A program made the translations under genes and the position numbers. Positions 18,864 through 28,406 of a DNA stretch of 64,000 nucleotides are shown piece by piece. Source of the DNA: Planctomycetaceae bacterium (GTDB lineage: Bacteria > Planctomycetota > Planctomycetia > Planctomycetales > Planctomycetaceae); NCBI GenBank assembly GCA_017795105.1, contig CP051247.1:1054001-1118000 (forward strand), in the 5' to 3' direction. The notes beneath the pieces are model-generated. The model was not told the DNA's origin. It saw nothing but the letters and a program-made list of their open reading frames with translations, and made no database searches. Position 1 is the first letter of the stretch; every line of letters starts with the position of its first letter.

Positions 18864-19895
18864 ATGGCCGAACTGCTGCTGTCTCTTGAATCGACCTGCG
18901 ATGAAACCGCTGCAGCCGTGATCCGTCGCGACGGCACCGTGTTGAGCTCAATCGTCTCGTCGCAAACGGATCTGCATGAGCGATACGGGGGCGTCGTTCC
19001 AGAGGTCGCGGCCCGGGCGCATCTCGAACGGATCCTGCCAGTCATCGATCGCGCGTTGCAGCAGGCTGGCGTTGAATTGAATCAACTTTCAGCGGTTGCT
19101 GTGGCCACACACCCGGGTTTGATCGGCTCGCTCCTCGTCGGTGTCACGGCGGCCAAGACTCTGGCGATGACACTCGACGTTCCGCTGATTGCCATCGATC
19201 ATGTGACCGCTCACATCTACGCCTGCCAGATGGTCTCGAAGGAAAACCTCTTTCCGGCAGTCGGCCTGGTCGTGAGCGGCGGACACACGAATCTTTACGA
19301 ATGCCGGAATGCACTGGAGATGACTCTCCTCGGGTCGACCATCGACGATGCAGCCGGGGAAGCGTTTGACAAAGTCGCCGCGATCCTCGAACTGCCCTAC
19401 CCGGGTGGCCCCTCCATCCAAAAGTGTGGCGAACAGGGCGATGAAGACGCCTTTCCGTTCCCGCGTTCTTTCTACAATCAATCGCGACTTGCCTTCAGCT
19501 TTAGTGGACTCAAGACCGCGGTACTCTACGAAGTGCGGGGAAAACCCGGGAATCAGAACGTGCCGCCCCCGATGACTGATCAGCGGAAGGCCGGCATTGC
19601 CGCTTCGTTCGAAAAAGCAGTCGTCGAAGTGCTCGTCAGGAAATGCGACCAGGCGCTCGCACAGACGAAGGCGAAAAACCTGTGTGTCGGGGGCGGAGTC
19701 GCTGCGAACCGTCGACTTCGCGATGCGCTGACGCAGATGGCCGAGAAACGTGGCACCCGACTCGTGATCGCTCCGATGGAGTACTGCACAGATAACGCGG
19801 CCATGGGCGCGATCGCTTGGGAGAAATACGAACGGGGGCTGTTCGCTCCGCTCGACATCGACCCGACGCCGGGACTGGTACGAGCTCCGGTCTAG
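18864..19895 (+). CDS. tsaD: tRNA N6-threonylcarbamoyladenosine transferase TsaD
   Basis: The protein has 343 residues from ATG 18864, the family length. It opens with LLLSLESTCDETAAAV, the ASKHA-type signature of TsaD. Metal ligands H113 and H117 lie in AIDHVTAHIYA. VVSGGHTNLY and a GGVAANRRLR segment follow, and a metal-binding Asp is in YCTDNAAMGA. TsaD transfers the threonylcarbamoyl group to A37 of tRNAs reading ANN codons, with TsaB and TsaE, which are not in this window. It is monocistronic between two terminators. Confidence 0.96.
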   Translation: MAELLLSLESTCDETAAAVIRRDGTVLSSIVSSQTDLHERYGGVVPEVAARAHLERILPVIDRALQQAGVELNQLSAVAVATHPGLIGSLLVGVTAAKTLAMTLDVPLIAIDHVTAHIYACQMVSKENLFPAVGLVVSGGHTNLYECRNALEMTLLGSTIDDAAGEAFDKVAAILELPYPGGPSIQKCGEQGDEDAFPFPRSFYNQSRLAFSFSGLKTAVLYEVRGKPGNQNVPPPMTDQRKAGIAASFEKAVVEVLVRKCDQALAQTKAKNLCVGGGVAANRRLRDALTQMAEKRGTRLVIAPMEYCTDNAAMGAIAWEKYERGLFAPLDIDPTPGLVRAPV

Positions 19896-19913
19896 AGTAA
19901 CAGCCCACTCATG

Positions 19914-19950
19914 CCCCTGATCAACTGCAGTGGATCAGGGCTTTCTTATT
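19914..19950 (+). terminator. Intrinsic terminator after tsaD
   Basis: CCCTGATC (19915-19922) pairs with GATCAGGG (19933-19940) around a 10-base loop; CTTTCTTATT follows. It sits between convergent genes. Confidence 0.75.
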
Positions 19951-19988
19951 GTGAATCACCATCACATCGCCCTCGCTGACCCGTCGGG

Positions 19989-20765
19989 TTAGGATTTTTG
20001 AGTGCCTGCTGCTAAGGAGAGAGACTCGCGGGGCCAGGTCACGTGGAATTCCGTTTCGGTTCCCTCCTCTTGGTTGGCCGAACGGGCGTCGATGGTCGCT
20101 CCGTGCAGGCGGGCGAATTGCCAGGCTTTGCAGAGGCCGAAGCCAAGACCACGACCTGCCTGACGGCCGGAGTAGAAGGGGTCGAACAGATGCTGCTGTT
20201 CTTCGTCGGACAGGCCGCGACCGTTGTCGCAGATCCGCAAATGAAGACGCTCCTCATCGGCGGTCAGCTCAATTCGGACCAGGCCAGCTTCCACAGTCGG
20301 ATGCAACGCATTCCGAAACAGTTCGCCAACGACGGTCGTGAACTGATCCCGATCCGCCTGCAGCCTGAAAGTATCCCCGGCACTCAGTTCGATCTCAGGA
20401 GTTCGACCGTGTTGCTGCCGGGCCAGTTTCTGCTGCCGGTTAATCACGTCGCGAACAATTTCCGTCGCGTCGAGTTCCACAGGCGATGGCGGCGGCGGAT
20501 CGGCGAAGAGCATGACGTCGCCGATCATATCCCGAACCCGACCGGCCTGGCCGGCGATGGTTTCCAGCGACTGACGGCGAACCGGATCGGCCTCGTCTTT
20601 GAGCAACAGATAGACACGCCCCAGAATCACGGCCAGCGGGTTATTGATCTCGTGCCCCGCGGCTGCGCTGAACTGCATGAGGGCAGCCAAATGCCGGGCG
20701 TCGGGAATCAGCGGATTGCTGGTCGAGTTGTCGCCGCCGGGGCTCGTTTCCATTCCGTATTCCAT
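19989..20765 (-). CDS. Soluble sensor histidine kinase (HisKA and HATPase_c only)
   Basis: The start at 20765 gives 258 residues; a start at 20753 is also possible. Any longer form would run through the terminator of the upstream gene. The phosphoacceptor H38 is in FSAAAGHEINNPLAVILGR. The ATPase domain has an N-box variant (VVGELFRNALHP), the G1 box ICDNGRGLS and the G2 box GLGFGLCKAWQ. There is no membrane segment and no sensor domain beyond about 30 residues, so the kinase is cytoplasmic and must get its input through a partner. The adjacent HTH-receiver protein is the natural candidate partner. GHEINNP is typical of kinases related to the NtrB/ZraS type. Confidence 0.85.
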   Translation of the reverse strand: MEYGMETSPGGDNSTSNPLIPDARHLAALMQFSAAAGHEINNPLAVILGRVYLLLKDEADPVRRQSLETIAGQAGRVRDMIGDVMLFADPPPPSPVELDATEIVRDVINRQQKLARQQHGRTPEIELSAGDTFRLQADRDQFTTVVGELFRNALHPTVEAGLVRIELTADEERLHLRICDNGRGLSDEEQQHLFDPFYSGRQAGRGLGFGLCKAWQFARLHGATIDARSANQEEGTETEFHVTWPRESLSLAAGTQKS

Positions 20766-20796
20766 AAAAAAAGCCGCACTGACTGGAGTGCGGCCT
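20766..20796 (-). terminator. Intrinsic terminator between the HTH-receiver gene and the kinase gene
   Basis: Read on the minus strand, GCCGCACT pairs with AGTGCGGC (20773-20780 with 20787-20794) and is followed by seven T that touch the ATG of the kinase gene. It could lower kinase expression relative to the regulator. Confidence 0.8.
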
Positions 20797-20823
20797 GGTT
20801 CGTTGAGGGAATCCTTCGCGGCG

Positions 20824-21402
20824 TCAGACGCCGACCGGCTCCACATCGAGAAGCTTGCAGACACGGTTCATCAGAGTTTCGACGTCGAACGGCTTCTGCA
20901 GGAAGTCGTTGGCTCCCGCTTCTTTGAGTTCTTCGATCTTCTCGCGTTCGACCATCCCGCTGATGCAGATGATGCGAACGTCGTCCATGCTGGAATCGCT
21001 ACGGACCCGCTGACAGACTTCTTTTCCGTTGATATCCGGCAGCATCACATCCAGAACAATTACGTCCGGATGGTACTCTTTGACCATCATACCGGCGTCG
21101 AAGCCGTTGTTGGCCACGCGGACTTCGAACCGTCCGTCCGCTTCGAGCACATCGCGGATCAGTTCGACCAGTTCCTGATCGTCATCGACCACGAGGGCTT
21201 TGCGTTTGCCACTTTCGAGGGCGTCGGTCGGGATTCCGTTTTCCCGCATGAACTTGAAGAGCACGTCCCGTGGAATACGGCGAAACTTGGAGCCGGGGAC
21301 CCGAAATCCTTTCAGTTGGCCGGAGTCGAAACAGCGAATGATCGTCTGCTGGCTAACCTTGCAGATCTTCGCGGCTTCACCCGTCGTAAATACAGTCTTC
21401 AT
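20824..21402 (-). CDS. Excisionase/MerR-like HTH domain fused to a response-regulator receiver domain
   Basis: The start is ATG at 21402 with GGAG four bases upstream; 192 residues. Residues 1-55 form an excisionase/BldC-like winged HTH (FTTGEAAKICKVSQQTI, then GSKFRRIPRDVLFKFM). After a short linker comes a full receiver domain: D73/D74 acidic pocket, phosphoacceptor D118 in VIVLDVMLP, S148 and K170 in FLQKPF. The DNA-binding part thus lies N-terminal to the receiver, the reverse of the common OmpR/NarL order. It pairs with the soluble histidine kinase downstream. Target genes are unknown. The order is seen in some planctomycete and deltaproteobacterial regulators. Confidence 0.88.
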   Translation of the reverse strand: MKTVFTTGEAAKICKVSQQTIIRCFDSGQLKGFRVPGSKFRRIPRDVLFKFMRENGIPTDALESGKRKALVVDDDQELVELIRDVLEADGRFEVRVANNGFDAGMMVKEYHPDVIVLDVMLPDINGKEVCQRVRSDSSMDDVRIICISGMVEREKIEELKEAGANDFLQKPFDVETLMNRVCKLLDVEPVGV

Positions 21403-22152
21403 GTCGCTCCATCCTTCTTGTGGACATGGCAAGCATCATTGTTCTTTCCCACCCGCTGTACGGCTGCGCGGACCACGTGGAAAGAGTTCTTGCCAGAGAG
21501 CGATTGGCACGAAGATGGCCAACCGCCAGGTCACTTCATTCCATTGACTTGACCATGATTTCGGAGACAGGCTGAGAAAACCGAGAATCCTTCGGTTAAA
21601 ACTGTCCACCTGTCCCGTTCGAGATGGGCTCCCTGATCAACTCGGAAAGCAGACACTCACGAAATCGTGGTAATGTTCTCCCAGAGAGAATTCCAAATTC
21701 TCCCGTTTATCCATGTAACGTGATTGTAGTCAAACTCTCATATCGGTCAATAGGCGTTTGGCGGGGCGAAATGAGCGGGTTTGCACACACAGGAGTATTA
21801 GGTAACTCCCGAAGTCCCAATAAATTAGCGACTTACGATCGCCCCAATCTTGCCGCCCGGAAATCTGCGGAACCGTAACAAATTTCAAGTATGAATTCGG
21901 CGGCTCGATATCGACAACCTCGCTGACAGAATCTTCCTCTCCCACTGACAGCGGATCTCGGAGTCGATATTATAGGCGGCGCAGAGCCATGGATGCGGTG
22001 AGGCGCTCACTGCAATCCGTCGAACTGCAGAGAACTCCTCTGAAGCGACGGTTGCACCTAACCTCCTCCGTGCCCGACAATTGCGATCTGAAATCAGCTG
22101 GGAGCAGCAAACAAACCCGCTGCTCCTCCAGGATTAACAACGGGAGTTCCAG
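21403..22152. other. Divergent intergenic region, no gene seen
   Basis: These 750 bp separate the minus-strand HTH-receiver gene from the plus-strand ROK gene. Short frames here have no ribosome binding site and odd composition. The stretch around 21740-21900 is richer in A and T than its neighbours. I see no palindrome or RNA gene. Confidence 0.45.
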
Positions 22153-23142
22153 GTGAGTGAACGCAAGTGGATTGGATTCGATCTCGGTGGCACGAAGATG
22201 CTCTGCGCCGTGTTTGACGAGAAAATGCGGGATCTGGGTCGAGAACGCAAAAAGACCAAAGGATTTCTTGGCCCCGAGGCCGGCGTCGAGCGAATCATCA
22301 AGTGTATCTACGAAGCGGTCGAAAATTCTGGCGTCCCACTGAGCGAGATCGAAGGGATCGGGATCGGCTGCCCCGGCCCCATTCAGCCGAAGAAGGGAAT
22401 CCTGCTTGAAGCGCCGAACCTTGGCTGGAAGAACGTCGCTATTGCCGAGCGACTGAACAAGGAGTTCAAGAAGCCGGTTATGGTCATCAACGATGTCGAC
22501 GCCGGCGTCTATGGAGAATATCTGTTTGGAGCCGGCCAGGGAGCAGAAAGCCTGCTCGGCGTCTTCCCGGGAACAGGGATTGGCGGCGGCTTCGTCCAGA
22601 GCGGCGTTATCTTTCAGGGCGCCAAGATTTCCTGCATGGAGATCGGCCACATTCCGACGGTCCCCGACGGTCCCATTGCTTCAGCCGGTCTGCCGGGTTC
22701 CCTGGAAGCCGTGGCCAGTCGTCTTGCCATGAGTGCACTGATCGCTCAGGCGACCTATCGCGGGCAGGCTCCGACAATCGCCCAGAGTGCCGGGACCGAT
22801 CTGGCCAACATCCGCAGCGGTCTGCTCGCCGAGGCTCTGAAGAAAGATGAGCCGATGGTCGAGGAGATCATGACGCGAGCCGTCATGCAGCTCGGCCGCA
22901 GTATCGCCGGTTTCGTTCACATGCTGGCTCCGGAACGAATCGTCCTCGGCGGAGGCCTGGTCGAGGCAATGCCAGAGTTCTTCAGCAAGAAGATTAAGGA
23001 AGGCATGAAACAATGGTTGCTGCCGGCTTATCGGGATGTCTCGGAAGTCGTCGTTGCCAAACTCGGCGACGATGCGGGGATTCGTGGAGCAGCGGCCTGG
23101 GTGCGCAAGAATTTCGACAGTGAACCAAAGGCTTCAAACTAA
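22153..23142 (+). CDS. ROK-family sugar kinase (glucokinase-like) lacking the zinc cysteines
   Basis: The start is GTG 22153, behind GGGAG at about 22142-22146; 329 residues. ATP-binding FDLGGTKM (9-16), catalytic D114 in VMVINDVDAG and the GTGIGGGF loop (140-147) are present. The ROK signature normally reads GH...CxCGxxGCxE; here H166 is kept but the cysteine positions are A176, A178 and S183 in GPIASAGLPGSLE, so the structural zinc site is lost. The gene is followed 45 bp later by Ppx/GppA and then Ppk1. Some ROK glucokinases use polyphosphate, so a polyphosphate-linked role is possible but not shown by any residue seen here. Confidence 0.85.
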   Translation: MSERKWIGFDLGGTKMLCAVFDEKMRDLGRERKKTKGFLGPEAGVERIIKCIYEAVENSGVPLSEIEGIGIGCPGPIQPKKGILLEAPNLGWKNVAIAERLNKEFKKPVMVINDVDAGVYGEYLFGAGQGAESLLGVFPGTGIGGGFVQSGVIFQGAKISCMEIGHIPTVPDGPIASAGLPGSLEAVASRLAMSALIAQATYRGQAPTIAQSAGTDLANIRSGLLAEALKKDEPMVEEIMTRAVMQLGRSIAGFVHMLAPERIVLGGGLVEAMPEFFSKKIKEGMKQWLLPAYRDVSEVVVAKLGDDAGIRGAAAWVRKNFDSEPKASN

Positions 23143-23187
23143 GCCTGTTTGGTGGTTTCGGCTTCTCCGTAGTTGTGAACGTTCTCC

Positions 23188-24747
23188 ATGATGCGTCGAA
23201 TTGCTGTCATTGAAATTGGAACGACCTCGATCCGTATGGCAATTGCCGAAGGATCTGAGGAAGGAAAGATTCGCACACTCGAGAAGCTTGTGCAGTCGGT
23301 GGCGATCGGCGAAGACACCTACTCGGTCGGCCGCATTTCCCGACAGACAATGGAAACCTGCGTTCGTGTGCTGCAGACCTATCAGGAGAAACTTCGCGAA
23401 TACCGGCTGACCGACCCGCAGAACATTCGCGTGGTCGCCACCAGTGCCGTCCGCGAAGCCGAGAATACGCTCGCATTCGTCGACCGGATGTATATTGCCA
23501 CCGGCTGGAGCGTCCATGTTCTCGATGCGGCCGAGATCCACCGCGTCATCTATCAGGGCATTCAGGTCTGGCGGAACCTGCTCCCCGCTCTTTCCCAGGA
23601 TCGCTGGGTGATTGCCGAGGTGGGAGGAGGCAACACCGAATACCTGATGCTTCAACACGGTGAAGTTGAAGTGGCCAACGCCGTGAGGCTCGGATCATTG
23701 CGACTGAGCGCACTACTGAAGACTTATGATGCGCCCGAGGCACAATGGCATTCCCTGTTGCGGAGCCATGCTCAGCGAGCTCTGGCGGGAACGCGGTTAC
23801 TGACCGAGAAGTCCCCTGCTCCGAAACTCCTGGCACTCGGCGGGGAAATGCGGTTCACAGTCGAACGCCTGAAAGGAATCGAGACGACACAGCAGTCGGC
23901 TCGGATTGAATTGGCCGAACTGGAAGCTTTCACGAACCGAATCCTGTCGATGAAAGTCGACGAGATCGTTCACCACTTTCACATCCCGCTGCCGGATGCG
24001 GAGATTCTCGGTCCGGCTCTGGTCGCCAATACCGAACTGGCCCGCGAGCTGAACGTCAAGCAGATTCACGTACTGCCCGCCTCAGTCCGTGACGGATTAA
24101 CGCGGGAAATGATCGACCGGGATGTCTGGTCGGACGAACTGGTCACGCAGATTATCCGCTCGGCCATCGACGTCGGTCGCAAGTTCCACTTCGATGAATC
24201 GCATGCGGTCCACGTCTCGCGCGTCTCGAAAACCCTGTTCAATCAGCTCACCAATCTGCATGGTCTCGATCGTCGCTACGAATTGATGCTCGTCCTCGCG
24301 GCCCTGCTTCACGAGATTGGACTATTTATTGGCACGAGTGCTTACCACAAGCATTCGATGTATCTGATTACCAATTCCGAACTGTTCGGAATCGGCCGGA
24401 AGCAGTTGATGCTGATCGGCCTGATTACCCGCTATCACCGCAGAACTTCCCCGAAATCTTCACACACCGGCTTTACAAATCTGGAACGCGAAGATCGGGT
24501 GGTGGTCATTAAGCTGGCCGCAATCCTACGCGTGGCACTGGCGCTGAGCAGTTCGCGGAATCAGCGGATTCACGATTTTGAATGCACGGTCGACCGCAAA
24601 CGGCTGGTCATCACCGTCCCCGATATCTCCGACCTGGCGATGGAGCAGCTCGCCCTGCGTCAGGTCGGAACTCTGTTTGAAGAAACCTTTGGACTTCCGA
24701 TTCTGATTCGCGGCCAGGCGAATCTGGCCATGCGTCGTCGGCGATAA
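23188..24747 (+). CDS. Exopolyphosphatase / guanosine pentaphosphate phosphatase (Ppx/GppA) with HD domain
   Basis: The protein has 519 residues. The N-terminal ASKHA domain opens with AVIEIGTTSIRMAI, followed by VVATSAVREAENTLAF, the catalytic-region Glu in HVLDAAEIHRVIYQG and WVIAEVGGGNTEYL. The C-terminal HD-type domain (about 320-500) has HVSRVSKTLF and ALLHEIGLFIG. The length matches long Ppx/GppA proteins of E. coli type. It degrades polyphosphate from the chain end or hydrolyses pppGpp. The position between a ROK kinase and Ppk1, with gaps of 45 and 29 bp, points to polyphosphate turnover. Small deviations (EIGTTS for DIGSNS) are noted. Confidence 0.9.
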   Translation: MMRRIAVIEIGTTSIRMAIAEGSEEGKIRTLEKLVQSVAIGEDTYSVGRISRQTMETCVRVLQTYQEKLREYRLTDPQNIRVVATSAVREAENTLAFVDRMYIATGWSVHVLDAAEIHRVIYQGIQVWRNLLPALSQDRWVIAEVGGGNTEYLMLQHGEVEVANAVRLGSLRLSALLKTYDAPEAQWHSLLRSHAQRALAGTRLLTEKSPAPKLLALGGEMRFTVERLKGIETTQQSARIELAELEAFTNRILSMKVDEIVHHFHIPLPDAEILGPALVANTELARELNVKQIHVLPASVRDGLTREMIDRDVWSDELVTQIIRSAIDVGRKFHFDESHAVHVSRVSKTLFNQLTNLHGLDRRYELMLVLAALLHEIGLFIGTSAYHKHSMYLITNSELFGIGRKQLMLIGLITRYHRRTSPKSSHTGFTNLEREDRVVVIKLAAILRVALALSSSRNQRIHDFECTVDRKRLVITVPDISDLAMEQLALRQVGTLFEETFGLPILIRGQANLAMRRRR

Positions 24748-24776
24748 CGCCCCCGGCTCTCCTGAGAGATGTCAAC

Positions 24777-26873
24777 ATGAGCAGCGAACGGTATTTCAAT
24801 CGAGAGTTGAGCTGGCTGGAGTTCAATCAGCGCGTGCTGGACCAGGCCTGTTCGGAGAGCCTTCCGCTTCTGGAGCGTGTGAAGTTTCTCGCGATCACGG
24901 CTTCCAATCTCGATGAATTTTTCATGGTGCGTGTCGGCGGACTGCAGCTGCTCAGCCGGAAGAACGTATCGCGGCCCGACTTCGCCGGTATGACTGCCGA
25001 CGAACAGCTCAGCGCCATCCGCGATCGTGTTCGCGATATGCTTCGCGAACAGTACGAGTGCTACAACTCGATGCTCGAACCGTCGCTGGCCTCGCACGGC
25101 ATTCGCCGCCTTCGGGCCGATGACATTGCTCCACCACAGTTGAAGATTATCGAAGAGCGTTTTGAAGACGAGCTGGCATCCATCTTGACGCCAATTGCCG
25201 TCTGGCCGAATGAAGAAGTCCCGATGCTGCCGGACCCGGACCTCTGTCTGTGTGTCCGACTCCGCTGCGTTCCCGATTCTGAAGAACCGTTTCGCTACGC
25301 GCTTATCCCGCTGGGCAAGCGGCTTCCTCGCTTTCTGACCGTGCCCTCAGAGTCCGGCTACGAATACATGCTGCTGGAAGATGTGGTCGCCAGCTTCGCA
25401 AACCGCTTCTTCCCCGATGAGCAGGTTCTCGAAGTCGTGCCGTTCCGCATGACTCGCAATGCGGATCTGACAGTCAGTGACGATGTGGCCAACGACTTCA
25501 TGGCCGAGATGGAGCATTTGCTCCAGGCACGCAAGGAAAGTCATTGCGTGCGTCTCGAACTCGATGCCCGAGCCACAGCTTCCGTCCAGGCGTTTCTCAC
25601 GAATGCTTATCAGGTCGCTCCAGCCGACGTGTATGCCCTGCAGGGCCCGCTGGGACTGGGACAGTTCATGGCTCTGGCCGGCATCAAAGGCTTCGAACAT
25701 CTGGTCGATGAACCCTGGGAGACAAGCCAGCCGCTCGATATCGAACCGGGCGTCGACATGTTCGAGCAGATGTCTCAGCGAGACATTCTGATGCTGCATC
25801 CCTACGAGAGCTTCGATCCGGTCGTGCAGATGATCGAAGAAGCGGCGAGCGATCCCGACGTTCTCTCAATCAAACAGACGCTCTATCGAACGAGCTCCAA
25901 CAGTCCGATCGTGAATGCTCTGATGAAGGCTGCCCTCAGCGGGAAGTACGTGACGGCGGTCGTGGAGCTCAAAGCCCGCTTCGACGAAGCCCGGAACATC
26001 GAATGGGCCCGGCAACTGGAGCGGGTCGGCGTGCAGGTGATTTACGGCGTGCGAGGACTCAAGACGCACGCCAAGATCTGCGTGATCGTGCGGCAGGAAT
26101 CCCAGGGGATTCGCCGGTATGTGCATTTCGGAACCGGAAACTACAACGAGAAGACCTCCCGTCTCTACAGCGACGTCAGTTTCATGACCACTGATGTGGA
26201 CCTGACCGACGATGCGGTTGCGTTCTTCAACGCAATCACCGCTTACTCTCAGCCGCAGCCGTTTCACAAGATCGAATCGGCTCCCTCGGGGCTTAAGGAT
26301 CGACTGCTTGAGATGATTGATGTCGAGATCGATCAGGCTCATCACGGACATCGAGCGTTCATCAACGCCAAGGTGAACTCACTCGTCGATCAGGAAATCA
26401 TCGATGCACTTTATCGGGCTTCGGGAGCGGGTGTCACTGTTCGGCTCAACATTCGCGGCATCTGTTGCCTGCGTCCCGGCGTCCCGGGATTGAGCGAGAA
26501 TATCTTGGTGACGAGCATTATCGACCGCTATCTCGAACATGCCCGTGTCGTGCACTTCCACCACGGAGGCGACGATCGCATCTTCATTTCGTCAGCCGAC
26601 TGGATGCCTCGGAATCTGGATCGCCGCATCGAACTTCTTGTCCCGGTTGATCACGATCCCTGTCGGCAACGGCTGATCGACATTCTCGATACCTACTTCC
26701 GTGACAATGTTCAGGCGACACGACTCGAACCGGATGGGAGCTACGTTCCCATCGCCGATGATGGCGAACCGTTCCGGTCTCAGAAGTTTTTCTCAGATGC
26801 GATTCACAACGAGGCGAGAAAACGGCGGGATGAACAACTGACGACTTTCGAGCCTCATCGTTCACCGACCTGA
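24777..26873 (+). CDS. ppk1: Polyphosphate kinase 1
   Basis: The protein has 698 residues, the usual length. The N domain opens with YFNRELSWLEFNQRVL. The catalytic PLD-like C1 and C2 domains carry the autophosphorylated H431 in VRGLKTHAKICVI and the second active-site H588 in YLEHARVVHF. HFGTGNYNEKTSRLYSD is also intact. Ppk1 makes polyphosphate from ATP reversibly, at the membrane or in granules. It is the third gene of the ROK-Ppx-Ppk1 run and is likely co-transcribed with them. Confidence 0.97.
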   Translation: MSSERYFNRELSWLEFNQRVLDQACSESLPLLERVKFLAITASNLDEFFMVRVGGLQLLSRKNVSRPDFAGMTADEQLSAIRDRVRDMLREQYECYNSMLEPSLASHGIRRLRADDIAPPQLKIIEERFEDELASILTPIAVWPNEEVPMLPDPDLCLCVRLRCVPDSEEPFRYALIPLGKRLPRFLTVPSESGYEYMLLEDVVASFANRFFPDEQVLEVVPFRMTRNADLTVSDDVANDFMAEMEHLLQARKESHCVRLELDARATASVQAFLTNAYQVAPADVYALQGPLGLGQFMALAGIKGFEHLVDEPWETSQPLDIEPGVDMFEQMSQRDILMLHPYESFDPVVQMIEEAASDPDVLSIKQTLYRTSSNSPIVNALMKAALSGKYVTAVVELKARFDEARNIEWARQLERVGVQVIYGVRGLKTHAKICVIVRQESQGIRRYVHFGTGNYNEKTSRLYSDVSFMTTDVDLTDDAVAFFNAITAYSQPQPFHKIESAPSGLKDRLLEMIDVEIDQAHHGHRAFINAKVNSLVDQEIIDALYRASGAGVTVRLNIRGICCLRPGVPGLSENILVTSIIDRYLEHARVVHFHHGGDDRIFISSADWMPRNLDRRIELLVPVDHDPCRQRLIDILDTYFRDNVQATRLEPDGSYVPIADDGEPFRSQKFFSDAIHNEARKRRDEQLTTFEPHRSPT

Positions 26874-26995
26874 TTCCCAGCCGGACTGTTAGATGCTCGC
26901 AGAAATCCGCTTCAGTCACCGCGGTTGACGGTGGAGATCGGCCGACCAAATCGGCACAATGAGGAGCGACTCGAATCCATGTGGAGTTCTCCGCG

Positions 26996-27964
26996 ATGTC
27001 GACTGCAGCCGATGAACCTGTTCAACATCGAACGTCCGGCCCGCTGCTTCCGTGGTCGACGGCCGTCGCAGTCCACGTCGCTCTTCTCGCTCTGTGCGGA
27101 TTGATCGGCTGGGCCTCCCCGACGTTGACGGAGATCAGCTCGATCCATTCCGACTGGACGCAGCCGGACAACCTCCCGCCGCCCGTCCCCCTGGACGTCG
27201 CTACCGAAAACGATGTTCCTGTTGCTGAACAAGAGGGCACGTCAGCCTCCGCCATCTCGACGGCAAGCAGTTCCCGCCTCTTTACCGAACCGGTCCTTTC
27301 GCCTCTGGAACCCGTCCTGTTTGCGGAGCAGCCACAATCAATTTCCCCAACGGAACTGGCCGAGTACGCGGAAGTTTCGACGCACAGTCTCGAGGGAGTT
27401 CTGCATCTGGCCCGGATGGGAACCGGAATCGACCGGGCCGGCAATGGACAGGATGGCTTTCTGGGAGGAGCGACACGATCAGTCGACCGGAAGATCGCCT
27501 ACGTCGTCGATGCGTCGGCGAGTATGAATCACAAGCATGACAGCGCAGCTGGCACACGTTTCGGCCGCGTGAAGGTGGAACTGCTGCGTTCGATCGAAAG
27601 TCTGCAACCCGACCAGGAGTTCTGTGTCTACTTCTTTAACGACGGACCGGAAACCATGCCTCCCGGCCGCAGTGTTTTTCGCGGACAGAAAAGTCCGATG
27701 GAACTTTACCGCTGGATCGCCGAGTTTCGGGCTCGCGGCACGACGAAGCCGTTGCCGGCGCTGAAAGCGGCGATCAGCGAACAGCCTGATCTCATCTATT
27801 TTCTGACCGATGGTGCGGTCTCGAAGCGCGATCTGGAGAAAGCTTCCAATCTGAATCATCGCCGTGCGCTAATCAGCACGATTTGTATCGGAGTTGCGAC
27901 CAGCGATAAGCAATTGCGTTTTCTTTCCGAACAGAACGGCGGAACATTCACATTTGTCCCATAA
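26996..27964 (+). CDS. Membrane-anchored von Willebrand factor A domain protein
   Basis: I start at ATG 26996; an in-frame GTG at 26981 is the alternative. The protein has 322 residues. One membrane segment lies at about 14-36 (STAVAVHVALLALCGLIGW). A linker rich in S, P and E runs to about 130. The VWA domain then starts (KIAYVVDASASMN) with an intact MIDAS DxSxS at 172-176, and IYFLTDGAVS supplies the later MIDAS Asp. It would bind a divalent metal and a protein ligand, on the outer face of the membrane if N-in. It starts 122 bp after ppk1. Planctomycetes have many such proteins and roles are mostly unknown. Confidence 0.82.
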   Translation: MSTAADEPVQHRTSGPLLPWSTAVAVHVALLALCGLIGWASPTLTEISSIHSDWTQPDNLPPPVPLDVATENDVPVAEQEGTSASAISTASSSRLFTEPVLSPLEPVLFAEQPQSISPTELAEYAEVSTHSLEGVLHLARMGTGIDRAGNGQDGFLGGATRSVDRKIAYVVDASASMNHKHDSAAGTRFGRVKVELLRSIESLQPDQEFCVYFFNDGPETMPPGRSVFRGQKSPMELYRWIAEFRARGTTKPLPALKAAISEQPDLIYFLTDGAVSKRDLEKASNLNHRRALISTICIGVATSDKQLRFLSEQNGGTFTFVP

Positions 27965-28406
27965 TTTCGAGGCTCCCGTTCGCAAAGAGTGAACGCAAGT
28001 GGACTCCACCGGAACGAAGCTCGATTTCTTTGCAAAAGTTTCGGACTTTTCGACGAATATTTCGCGGGACTGCGCAGTTTTCATTCGTCTACACGACACA
28101 GTGTGTGTAGTATCACGGCGACTTGGAGGTACTGCTGCTCATCTCTCCGCCTCATAAACCTGTTGATCTCGTGACGCGTTGACGCGACGCAGTTCACAGG
28201 CCCCACCTCGCTGCTGCTACGTAAGACTCTGCTGCTCAAAGTTAAACGTTCGACTGGACCGGCCACAGTCACCCCTGCTGCAAGAAGACCGTTCTCGAAC
28301 GGGCGATTCCGGTACGTCACCGCTGCGCCTTCGCTTCGAGAGAGGACCCATTCAACGGGGATTCTGCGCTGTCGCAGAATCGTGTTTCAATCAATCTGGA
28401 GGTTCG
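27965..28406. other. Intergenic region upstream of the first DUF1559 gene
   Basis: These 442 bp hold no gene. An imperfect palindrome, CTACACGACACAGTGTGTGTAG (28089-28110 in two halves), is the only symmetric sequence noted and could be an operator. Upstream in-frame extension of the DUF1559 gene is rejected because GGAGG (28398-28402) directly marks the start at 28407. Confidence 0.4.
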
